From assembly GCA_943327755.2 (NCBI GenBank), contig CALPYF020000007.1, forward strand, positions 62,001 through 126,000: a DNA stretch of 64,000 nucleotides, in the 5' to 3' direction. The notes beneath the pieces were generated by a model. That model searched no databases and was not told the DNA's origin. It was given only the letters and a program-made list of their open reading frames with translations. The first letter of the stretch is position 1. The number at the start of each line of letters is the position of its first letter. Positions 30,232 through 37,260 of the stretch are shown piece by piece. Source of the stretch: Deinococcus hopiensis KR-140 (GTDB lineage: Bacteria; Deinococcota; Deinococci; Deinococcales; Deinococcaceae). The position numbers were made by a program, and so were the translations under genes.

Positions 30232-30645
30232 ATTGTGAAGTTCTGGCTGACGGCTCAGGGCTACCTTTCGGCTACCGGCACCTTCCGAAACGGCCTGCTC
30301 TTTGGATTCCAGTACGGAACCAAGGTGTTTATGGCAGTGGAGACTGAGGATCACCACTTCATCCTGGTGACCTTCGACATGAAGACCGGCGAGAAAGTCA
30401 AGCAGCACATCTCGACGATCAACAAGGAATACGCCTTGTACAAGATGGGTGTTCTGGAAGCGTGCCACATGCTCCTGGACCCCCCAGCTGATCTCGACGC
30501 GCTGATTTCTGAAGCAGGCGAAGCGCACGGAGCGGACTACCGCGAACTGCTGCGACTCGCCAAACTCGAAGGTAAGGACACGGACCTGCTCCGCGTTCCG
30601 ACGTACCAGGCCATCGAGGCACTTCAGTACCTGTACCCCTTCTAA
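30223..30645 (+). CDS. Island gene 1: paralogue family A
   Basis: 140 residues, soluble. Opens MKNIVKFWLTAQG, followed by GLLFGFQYGTKVFMAVETEDHHFILVTF, and has a helical C-terminal half (EACHMLLDPPADLDALISEAGEAHGADYRELL). The same layout, MKxxVKFW, GLxxxFQxG, then a helical segment, recurs in island genes 2 and 3, so these are diverged duplicates. Function unknown; location between the coupling ATPase and the VirB9-like gene suggests a conjugation-associated role. Confidence 0.7.
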   Translation: MKNIVKFWLTAQGYLSATGTFRNGLLFGFQYGTKVFMAVETEDHHFILVTFDMKTGEKVKQHISTINKEYALYKMGVLEACHMLLDPPADLDALISEAGEAHGADYRELLRLAKLEGKDTDLLRVPTYQAIEALQYLYPF

Positions 30646-30675
30646 GCCAATCACTCAGCCCCCCGTGGCGTAACC

Positions 30676-30714
30676 CGTGGACAGCGTGATCCTCACGACG
30701 TCCACGTTTCGTTT
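30676..30714 (+). terminator. Terminator with nested stems
   Basis: CGTGGAC (30676-30682) and CGTGA pair with TCACG and GTCCACG (30700-30706), followed by TTTCGTTT. It separates island genes 1 and 2. Confidence 0.75.
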
Positions 30715-30775
30715 ACCCCCAACCTGCCCCGGCATTCGCACCGCCAGGCACGCGCGTAGCGCACGGAGAACCACC

Positions 30776-31177
30776 ATGAAGAACATTGTTGAAGGCATTA
30801 CCGCAACCATCGGCCTGAGCCACGACGCGATCGAGGGACTCAACGGCACCGAAGGACTCGTGTTCGCCCTTATCGAGCAGGGAACCTACCTGTCCGTAAG
30901 CGTGAACAACAGCCAGGAACTCGTGTTCCACCGGACACCCCTGGCAACCGAAGGCGCCGCCACCCGAACCCGCAAGTCACTGATGGACGCTCTGTGCGAC
31001 GGCACGTTCAACAGCATCCAGGCCACCTGCCTGACGCTGCGGAACAATCCTGACGCCCAGATCGGAGAACTGGGAGAGATGTGGGCCAACGCCTGCCTCC
31101 TGCACGAAGAAGCCGCGAGTTTCGACGTGTCCCTCCACGCCTCCGAGTTCCAGCAGCCCAGCCTGACGTTGCACTGA
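30776..31177 (+). CDS. Island gene 2: paralogue family A
   Basis: 133 residues beginning MKNIVEGITATIG, with EGLVFALIEQGTYLSVSVNNSQELVF corresponding to the central strands of genes 1 and 3, then SIQATCLTLRNNPDAQIGELGEMWANACLLHEEA, which matches the gene 3 helix REACFNRHVDTDTVMGRLGQEWADLYATA. Leader copy 2 has CGCACGGAG at 30760-30768. Function unknown. Confidence 0.7.
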   Translation: MKNIVEGITATIGLSHDAIEGLNGTEGLVFALIEQGTYLSVSVNNSQELVFHRTPLATEGAATRTRKSLMDALCDGTFNSIQATCLTLRNNPDAQIGELGEMWANACLLHEEAASFDVSLHASEFQQPSLTLH

Positions 31178-31292
31178 GTGCGGCCCCTGACCGATCACCG
31201 CGCGCCTCCTGGCCAGCCGTGACCTGACACGCCGCCTCGCCCCCGCCGCAGCCTCACCGCGACGGACGCGCCTACGCGCACGGAGTACCACC

Positions 31293-31700
31293 ATGAAGAA
31301 ACTTGTGAAGTTCTGGGTCGAGAAGCGCGGTTTCAGCCTCGCCAAGCAGACCACCGAACGCGGCACGCATGGACTCATCCTCGCGTTCCAGAACGGTGTG
31401 CATCTCTGCGCGGTCACCCTGAACGGCCAGCAGCTGGAGTTCATCTCTACTGACAGCCGCGAAGGAACCACCGTCAAACGGGACATCTCGTTTGCACAGG
31501 CGTCCGCTGACGGCATCACCCACGCGCTGCGCGAAGCCTGCTTCAACCGGCACGTGGACACCGACACCGTGATGGGCCGCCTTGGACAGGAATGGGCTGA
31601 TCTGTACGCCACTGCGCGCGCCGACGCCCGCCGCGACGCCACCCTGGCCGAGCACCTGCACAACGCCCCCGCCTACTCCTTCGGGCTGCTGTTCGCCTGA
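31293..31700 (+). CDS. Island gene 3: paralogue family A
   Basis: 135 residues beginning MKKLVKFWVEKRGFSL, with HGLILAFQNGVHLCAVTLNGQQLEFIST and a helical C-terminus. It shares VKFW and FQxG with gene 1 and the C-terminal GRLGQEW/GELGEMW motif with gene 2, linking all three. Leader copy 3 has CGCACGGAG at 31277-31285 (followed by T instead of A). Confidence 0.7.
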   Translation: MKKLVKFWVEKRGFSLAKQTTERGTHGLILAFQNGVHLCAVTLNGQQLEFISTDSREGTTVKRDISFAQASADGITHALREACFNRHVDTDTVMGRLGQEWADLYATARADARRDATLAEHLHNAPAYSFGLLFA

Positions 31701-31762
31701 GGATCTCGCCCACCCCTGGTCAGTCCTGCTGATCACGCGCCCTGCGCACGGAGAGCCCCACC

Positions 31763-32014
31763 ATGAAGAATGCTGATCGACCCAAGATGACCCCCGCTCA
31801 AGCTGGCCGCCTCGGAGGACTGGAAACCTGGAGCCGTCACGGCGCCACACACCTGTCCGCCATCGGTTACGCCGGAGCACTGACGACTGCCGAACGCTAC
31901 TACGGCGGCGACATGTCTCAGATGATGGCCTCACTGCGCGCTCGACGCACAACTGAGGCTGTGTGGGACGAAAAGCTGATGTGTTGGGTCAAACCTGCGC
32001 AGGCGATTCAGTAA
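31763..32014 (+). CDS. Island gene 4: small Gly-rich stress-type protein
   Basis: 83 residues: MKNADRPKMTPAQAGRLGGLETWSRHGATHLSAIGYAGALTTAERYYGGD. The GGLxTWxxHGxxHxxxIG pattern recalls the KGG-repeat general stress proteins (GsiB/YmdF/Con-10 type), but with lysines replaced. It shares the island leader (CGCACGGAG at 31745-31753) and the ATGAAGAAT start, though its body is unrelated to genes 1-3. Confidence 0.6.
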   Translation: MKNADRPKMTPAQAGRLGGLETWSRHGATHLSAIGYAGALTTAERYYGGDMSQMMASLRARRTTEAVWDEKLMCWVKPAQAIQ

Positions 32015-32093
32015 CCCCACGGCATCACAGCGGCACCACGCCCCACTGCCAGCGGCCCCGTGATTCGCACCCACGACCGCTGGACGCGCAACG

Positions 32094-32109
32094 CGCACGG
32101 AGAACGACC
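32094..32109 (+). promoter_or_regulatory. Leader cassette copy 5 ribosome site
   Basis: CGCACGGAG (32094-32102) before ATGAAGAAC, with CGTGATTCGCACCCACG at 32059-32075 as in copy 1. Confidence 0.7.
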
Positions 32110-33219
32110 ATGAAGAACTTTCTGAAAGCCCTGTTCAGCACCCCCACCAACGCCGACGCCAACGCCGAAGTCGAGGTGGAGACCCCCCAGATCAGCGTGA
32201 GTGACCCCGCCGACGAGCCCCTCATCGGTAGCCGCCACTCACACGCGCAGGAAGCCGAGTTCATGGCCAAATACGCACCTGAGAAGGGACCGGTTCAGAC
32301 CATGATCGCCGAAGCTGAAAGCATGCAAGCCGGTTGCGCGATTCGGAGCTTCACGCCCGTGTTCATGCGCAACATCTTCACGCTCAGCGACGACGTGCAG
32401 GTCATTGCCCGCCGCGGGTTGGAAGTCAAGCACTTCACCAATCCAACCCTGGAATCCCTCGGTCAGCTCAACACCGCCGGCTACACCATTCGCGTGCAGC
32501 TCGACGGTCACGACACCACCAGCGCCTGCGTCTTCCGAGTCGACGGCCGCAAACTGGACACCGAGTACCCGCTGTACCCCAGCATGGTCCTTGAAAGTGG
32601 CGACGACCTCCTCCTGGTCTACCGCCTCGACAAGACCATCGACCGCGCCGATGACGCCACGCTCTACCGAGTGAAAGGCATCCTCGAAGAGGTCATGAGA
32701 GCGAAATTGCAGGCTGATCTTCAGTCCAGCTACACGCTTCCACTCGCTGGGTACTTCATTCCGGACAAAGGCAAAGGCAAAGACATGGTCCGCGTGGCTC
32801 GGTACAGCAGCAAGCGCTACACGCTCGGTGAACTCATCCACGCCTTCGGCGCTCAGGATGTGCTCGACGAGAAACTGCTTCCTGCTCGCCCGCAGCCCGA
32901 ACCCCAGGTGCAACCGGCCGCAGAGGACACGCTCACTGCCGTCATGACGACCATGAGCGCCCTCGGCCCCCTCACCATGTTCAAAGGCCCCCGCTTTGTG
33001 CAGGTCACGGCAACGAAGCTGCTGGAAGCTGGTTTAGACGACGATACCCGTCTGAAACTCGCGCCCGAGTTCTTTGCCCGCCTTCAAGCTTTCGAGCCTG
33101 ACTGGGTCAAAGCCGAAGCCATCACTGAGGAACTGGTCACTTCGATCTTCGCTCACCCCGACGATGAAGCGCTCCTGACCCCCACCACCAAGAAGTCCCG
33201 CAAAACCACGACCAGATAA
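32110..33219 (+). CDS. Island gene 5: unknown protein
   Basis: 369 residues beginning MKNFLKALFSTPTNADANAEVEVETP. The middle (about 75-200) is strand-rich (SFTPVFMRNIFTLSDDVQVIARRGLEV ... YTIRVQLDGHDTTSACVFRVDG), and the C-terminal part is helical with a basic end (KKSRKTTTR). No similarity to genes 1-4 beyond the first codons and leader. No known domain is visible. The last gene of the island; a terminator follows. Confidence 0.7.
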   Translation: MKNFLKALFSTPTNADANAEVEVETPQISVSDPADEPLIGSRHSHAQEAEFMAKYAPEKGPVQTMIAEAESMQAGCAIRSFTPVFMRNIFTLSDDVQVIARRGLEVKHFTNPTLESLGQLNTAGYTIRVQLDGHDTTSACVFRVDGRKLDTEYPLYPSMVLESGDDLLLVYRLDKTIDRADDATLYRVKGILEEVMRAKLQADLQSSYTLPLAGYFIPDKGKGKDMVRVARYSSKRYTLGELIHAFGAQDVLDEKLLPARPQPEPQVQPAAEDTLTAVMTTMSALGPLTMFKGPRFVQVTATKLLEAGLDDDTRLKLAPEFFARLQAFEPDWVKAEAITEELVTSIFAHPDDEALLTPTTKKSRKTTTR

Positions 33220-33280
33220 GGCGTTTAGGGACACAACGCGAAGCCATTGCTGAGCGTGTGCGACTGCACAGAACCATCTT

Positions 33281-33317
33281 CAAAATCCTCTGGATTTTGT
33301 CGGTGGTTTCTTTTTTT
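33281..33317 (+). terminator. Rho-independent terminator of the island
   Basis: CAAAATCC (33281-33288) pairs with GGATTTTG (33292-33299); outer AGAACCA/GGTGGTTTCT extend it, and a seven-T run follows. Confidence 0.8.
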
Positions 33318-33411
33318 GCCCCCCGGACGGCGGCCGTCAAGTCACGGCCCAGGCCCGCGCCGACCGGCTGGAAATCCGGTCATTTTGCGTCGGATTCGTG
33401 GCAAAGTCTGG

Positions 33412-33417
33412 TACACT
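33412..33417 (+). promoter_or_regulatory. TACACT promoter of the second secretion block
   Basis: TACACT, eight bases, ATG 33426. Confidence 0.6.
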
Positions 33418-33425
33418 CGCGGCGT

Positions 33426-34280
33426 ATGAATACAACCCCCCACAGGTTGGCTTTTCGTGCTGTCGCGTTCCTGGCCCTCGCACTGATCCCACACAGTGCC
33501 GTCGCACAGAGCTACAGCAAAACCTTCACTCGCAGCGCCGCCATGAACCCCGGTATCAGCGTGCAGCTGTGCCAGAACGACGCCCTGGTCCTCAAGACGC
33601 CGGGCCGCGTCAAGAGCGTCGGCATCACACTGAACAACGTCGAACCCGTCTTCGACGGCACGACCGTGATCCTGCGCGGCAACGCCACGAGCGGCCGCGC
33701 GCCCGTCTTGGTCCTGATGGCCGACAGTGACGACGTGTACCGCCTGCATGTCACCAGCTGCCCCAGCCGCGGCGCGAGCACCCTGATCACCATCGTGGAC
33801 GACACGCCCGCCCCCACCGGCGCCAAGGAATACCAGGCGCAACCGGTCGCCGCGCCCCGCGTGACCACCCCCATCACGGCGACCGTCACGGCCCCCACCG
33901 GCAGCCCCGAACTCACGCCTGCCACCGCCAACACCCTGAACGCAGCGGCCGCGATCGGCACGGGCGGCTACATCACGCTCCCCACCACGCCCACCACAGT
34001 CAAACTGGACGTCGCCCGCAGCGAGACGGGCCTGACGCTGACCGTCACCAACGGCACCGCCCAGACCCTCAGCCTGCGCCCGGAAGCCCTGCAGGTGTTC
34101 GCCGGCGGGCAGGCCCAGGTCATCCCGGCTGCCGTGACCGGCAGCGTCGCCCCCGGCCTGAGCGTGGCCTTCACGATCCCCCTCCCTGCGGACGTCAAGA
34201 CCAGCGACGCGCAGGTCGCGTGGCTCGTGAGCGTTCCCGGCCTGAAAGCCAACTTCATGATCCGCGGTAGCCTGGACTGA
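33426..34280 (+). CDS. VirB9-like exported protein
   Basis: 284 residues with a signal peptide cut after SAVAQ. Two strand-rich parts: residues 30-115 (IQLCQNDALVLKTPGRVKSVGITL ... PVLVLMADSDDVYRLHVTSCP), which has the order of the VirB9/TrbG N-terminal domain, and 180-284 (YITLPTTPTTVKLDVARSETGLTLTVTNGTAQTLSL ... LVSVPGLKANFMIRGSL). Position before the VirB10-like gene supports a periplasmic/outer-envelope channel part. Sequence signals alone are weak. The leaderless start is ATGAATACAACCCCCCAC. Confidence 0.55.
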   Translation: MNTTPHRLAFRAVAFLALALIPHSAVAQSYSKTFTRSAAMNPGISVQLCQNDALVLKTPGRVKSVGITLNNVEPVFDGTTVILRGNATSGRAPVLVLMADSDDVYRLHVTSCPSRGASTLITIVDDTPAPTGAKEYQAQPVAAPRVTTPITATVTAPTGSPELTPATANTLNAAAAIGTGGYITLPTTPTTVKLDVARSETGLTLTVTNGTAQTLSLRPEALQVFAGGQAQVIPAAVTGSVAPGLSVAFTIPLPADVKTSDAQVAWLVSVPGLKANFMIRGSLD

Positions 34281-34281
34281 C

Positions 34282-34863
34282 ATGACCGCCGCGCCGACGC
34301 CCCACCACGCCGCGCTTGAAGCGCTGGTGCTGCACGGCGCGTTGCTGCCCGCTGAACTGCGCGACCTGGGCGTCACCGAACAGGACGCCGCCGACCTGGG
34401 CATGACCCCGCTCGACACTGTGATCGGCCGGTTGCATTTCCCGCTGGACCGCCGCGTGAAATTCCCCGACGGCGCCTGGCGGGTCACCGGGCGGACCGTC
34501 GCTGCCGCCACGGACGGCGCGTACCTGCGCCTGTTCATGCGCAGCGGCGCGCTGCCCGGACCGTGGGACGTGCCGCAGCCGGGCGCGCTCGGCCTGCTCA
34601 AAGAGGACCTGACGCTGCTCCCCAGCATCCAGCTGGGCGCCGAGCGGCACCGCGTGTGCGGCAAGGTCCTCGGCAATGGCATGCACCCCCGCACCCTGAA
34701 GATCTACCTCCAGGTGCACGGCCTGACCCTGCACCGCGCCCGCGAGAAACTCCTGATCATCGGCCCCACCATCAGCCGCTACGACGCTGTGGCCAAAGCG
34801 TTCGCGCACGTGCTGTCCCTGCGCGAATTCACCGCGCTCGACGCGCAGCGCGCCAACACCTGA
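34282..34863 (+). CDS. Hypothetical protein in the secretion operon
   Basis: 193 residues, soluble, no signal peptide. The N-terminal half is helical with a HTH-like feel (ALEALVLHGALLPAELRDLGVTEQDAADLGMTPLDTVIGRL) and the C-terminal half ends in a helix (SRYDAVAKAFAHVLSLREFTALD). It starts one base after the VirB9-like stop, so it is co-translated. Unknown function. Confidence 0.65.
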   Translation: MTAAPTPHHAALEALVLHGALLPAELRDLGVTEQDAADLGMTPLDTVIGRLHFPLDRRVKFPDGAWRVTGRTVAAATDGAYLRLFMRSGALPGPWDVPQPGALGLLKEDLTLLPSIQLGAERHRVCGKVLGNGMHPRTLKIYLQVHGLTLHRAREKLLIIGPTISRYDAVAKAFAHVLSLREFTALDAQRANT

Positions 34864-34879
34864 GCCCACTGGAGCACCG

Positions 34880-35050
34880 ATGCCCACCCGCGAGCACACG
34901 CCTCGCCAGTCGCCCCCGCACCCCAGCCCGGACTGCGCCCCCACAGCGCAGCACACCGATGTTCAGCACCTCCGACTGGGAACCCCGAAGAGCGGCCGGC
35001 GCTTCCCCACGTCCCCCACCCCCACCCCACTGGCCCACACCGAGGAGTGA
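34880..35050 (+). CDS. Possible 56-residue Pro-rich ORF
   Basis: ATG 34880 with GGAG six bases upstream encodes MPTREHTPRQSPPHPSPDC and ends two bases before the VirB10-like start, whose ribosome site it contains. It fills the gap between two genes, which supports translation, but composition is low-complexity and there is no family, so it could be a chance frame. Confidence 0.35.
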   Translation: MPTREHTPRQSPPHPSPDCAPTAQHTDVQHLRLGTPKSGRRFPTSPTPTPLAHTEE

Positions 35051-35052
35051 CC

Positions 35053-37188
35053 ATGACCACCCCAGACCGGGAAGACCCCGACACCACGCCGGACACCCCC
35101 ACGTCCGGCGACGCGGCGTCCCCAGAATCCACCGCCACCCCGCCGCCCATGGCACCCACCATCAAGTGGAACACCCGCAAAGCGGCCGCCATCCGCAAAG
35201 GCCTCGAAGACGAGGGCCTGACCTGGATCGACCCGCCCACCGACGAGTGGCTGAAAGACACCGAGCGGGCCCTGAAACGCAAAGGCAACCCGCGCTTGGC
35301 CCAGGAGATGAAAGCCAGCGTGCTGCGGACCGTCTCGCCCGTCACGACCGCGCTGGGCCGCGAGCAGCAGGCCCGCACGGCCAAAGCGGCCGTCTCGCAG
35401 GAGGCTAAGGCCAAGCGGGGCACCGTCACCAACGAGCGCGGGCAGAACGTCGCCCGCAAACTGCCCATGAGTACCCTGATCGGCGGCGGTGTGGGCGCCC
35501 TCCTGCTGCTGGGCGGCCTGACGTACGGCGGCGTCGCCGCGTACCAGAGCAGTGCCAAGGACGCTGCCGCCCGGCGCGCCGCCGCACAGGCGCAGCAGGC
35601 AGCTGGCCCGACCACTGCCAACAACATCCCAGTCGTCACTCCAGCGGACCCCAACGCCGTGGTCGCCAACCCCAACAGCGGCCCGGAAATCGTGAAGGCC
35701 GATCCCATCAGCGAGGACCCGAGTACGCGCACTGGCACGTCCCGCCGCAGCGATAATCCGGACGGTACGCCGAAGACCAGTGCCACCGACTCCGCCCCAC
35801 CTGACCAGCAGGGCCAGCAGGACGCGTACGCGCAGGGCAAACGCGACGGGGAAGTCGCCGGGTACGCCAGCGGTCAGCGCGAAGGCTACGCTCAGGGCAA
35901 GCAGGAAGGCGTCCAGGGCGGCTACCAGCAGGGCGTCAAGGAAGGCCAGCAGCAGGGCGCGCAGGCCGGGTACCAGCAGAGCGTCAAAGACGGTCAGGCG
36001 CAGGCTGCCCGCACCGCACCGCCGCAGAGCCAGGGTGCCGTGACTCCCATCAGCTCCAGCGGGGCGCAGCCTGTCGCGATCACTCCAGTCAGCCGCTCGG
36101 GCGCGGCCACGCCCACCCGCGTGGGCAGCGGCGCTTCCGCCACGCCGGTCGTCACGCCCGGCAAGCTGACCTTCACAGGCGGTTCGCAGGGCGCTCAGGG
36201 CGCTCAGGCCCAGTCGCCCCGCATGACCTTCACCAGCGCCCCCACCAGCGGCGACAGCCAGGCGCCGCAGGGCCAGGTCAACCGGGGCGTCACGATGTAC
36301 AGCAACCCGGCGGCGGCCCAGGCGACCGCCGCCCCCACCGCGTTCGCGCTGCGGGAAGCGCCCGCACCCACCCAGCAGGCCGTGAACGTGGGCGGCCGAC
36401 TGATCATGGTCGGCGCGCCGCAGGCCGCCGCCAGCTCGCCCAGCGCCGCCGACAGCGCCGCCCCGTCCGAAGCGCAGGGCAGCGTCACCAAAACCTACGG
36501 CGACATGACCATCGTCGTGCCTAGCCGCACCGGGAACGCAACCAACGCCAGTACGAGCGCCCCGGCCAGCACCCCGGCGAACACCCCGAGCAGCGCCGCA
36601 AGCAGCGCGCAGACCAACGCGGCCTCAGCGGCGAGCGCCCCCACGTTCGGCCCGTACCGCGCCTACCAGACCATCCGAGCCCGCCTCGAAACTGCCGTCC
36701 TCGTCATGGAAGGCAGCCGCGTGACCCTCAACGTCATCGCCCGCAGCAGCGACGGCCGGAAGTGGATCGGCACGCCCAGCGTGGCCGGCGCGCAGCGCGT
36801 CAACCTGACCTTCACCCAGCTGGTCGACCTGGACGGCAAGACCGTCCTGAACGTCCCCGCCATGGCGTACGACCAGAGCGGCGTGCCCGGCGTGCAGGGC
36901 AGCGGCCAGGACCTCGCGCCCGACGTGGTGCGCAACCTGATCCGCAACGCCGCGACCGGCGTGCGCGACTACGCGCAGGCGCAACTCAACGCCAGCCGCA
37001 CCACCATCAGCCCCAACGGGCAGGTCATCGTCGAGAAGGAAGCGCCCAGCCTCTGGACGCTCGTCGGCGGCCGCGCCCTGAGCGTGTTCGACATGCCGGA
37101 AAACACCCGCACCTTCACGCGCGCCACCTACCTGCCCAGCGGCACGGACATCGTGCTGGTCGTGGGCGCACAACCCGTCAAGGAATAA
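35053..37188 (+). CDS. VirB10/TrbI-like channel protein
   Basis: 711 residues. A cytoplasmic head rich in charged residues is followed by one membrane helix (about 139-163, STLIGGGVGALLLLGGLTYGG), a periplasmic linker with a Gly/Gln-rich tandem repeat (YAQGKRDGEVAGYASGQREG and onward, about 255-320), Ala/Pro-rich spacer, and a C-terminal domain (about 535-711) with AVLVMEGSRVTLNVIARSSDGRKW and LNVPAMAYDQSGVPGVQG as in VirB10/TrbI. It should span the envelope and sense ATPase activity. Start ATG 35053 has GAGGAG six bases upstream. Confidence 0.8.
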   Translation: MTTPDREDPDTTPDTPTSGDAASPESTATPPPMAPTIKWNTRKAAAIRKGLEDEGLTWIDPPTDEWLKDTERALKRKGNPRLAQEMKASVLRTVSPVTTALGREQQARTAKAAVSQEAKAKRGTVTNERGQNVARKLPMSTLIGGGVGALLLLGGLTYGGVAAYQSSAKDAAARRAAAQAQQAAGPTTANNIPVVTPADPNAVVANPNSGPEIVKADPISEDPSTRTGTSRRSDNPDGTPKTSATDSAPPDQQGQQDAYAQGKRDGEVAGYASGQREGYAQGKQEGVQGGYQQGVKEGQQQGAQAGYQQSVKDGQAQAARTAPPQSQGAVTPISSSGAQPVAITPVSRSGAATPTRVGSGASATPVVTPGKLTFTGGSQGAQGAQAQSPRMTFTSAPTSGDSQAPQGQVNRGVTMYSNPAAAQATAAPTAFALREAPAPTQQAVNVGGRLIMVGAPQAAASSPSAADSAAPSEAQGSVTKTYGDMTIVVPSRTGNATNASTSAPASTPANTPSSAASSAQTNAASAASAPTFGPYRAYQTIRARLETAVLVMEGSRVTLNVIARSSDGRKWIGTPSVAGAQRVNLTFTQLVDLDGKTVLNVPAMAYDQSGVPGVQGSGQDLAPDVVRNLIRNAATGVRDYAQAQLNASRTTISPNGQVIVEKEAPSLWTLVGGRALSVFDMPENTRTFTRATYLPSGTDIVLVVGAQPVKE

Positions 37189-37192
37189 CCCG

Positions 37193-37219
37193 ACCGCGCG
37201 GCGCGCACCTCGCGGTTTT
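37193..37219 (+). terminator. Weak hairpin between VirB10- and VirB4-like genes
   Basis: ACCGCG (37193-37198) pairs with CGCGGT (37211-37216) and runs into TTTT; may attenuate rather than end transcription. Confidence 0.4.
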
Positions 37220-37260
37220 CCCTCAACTGCGGCGTGCGCGCCCGTCTCACAGGAGGCCCC

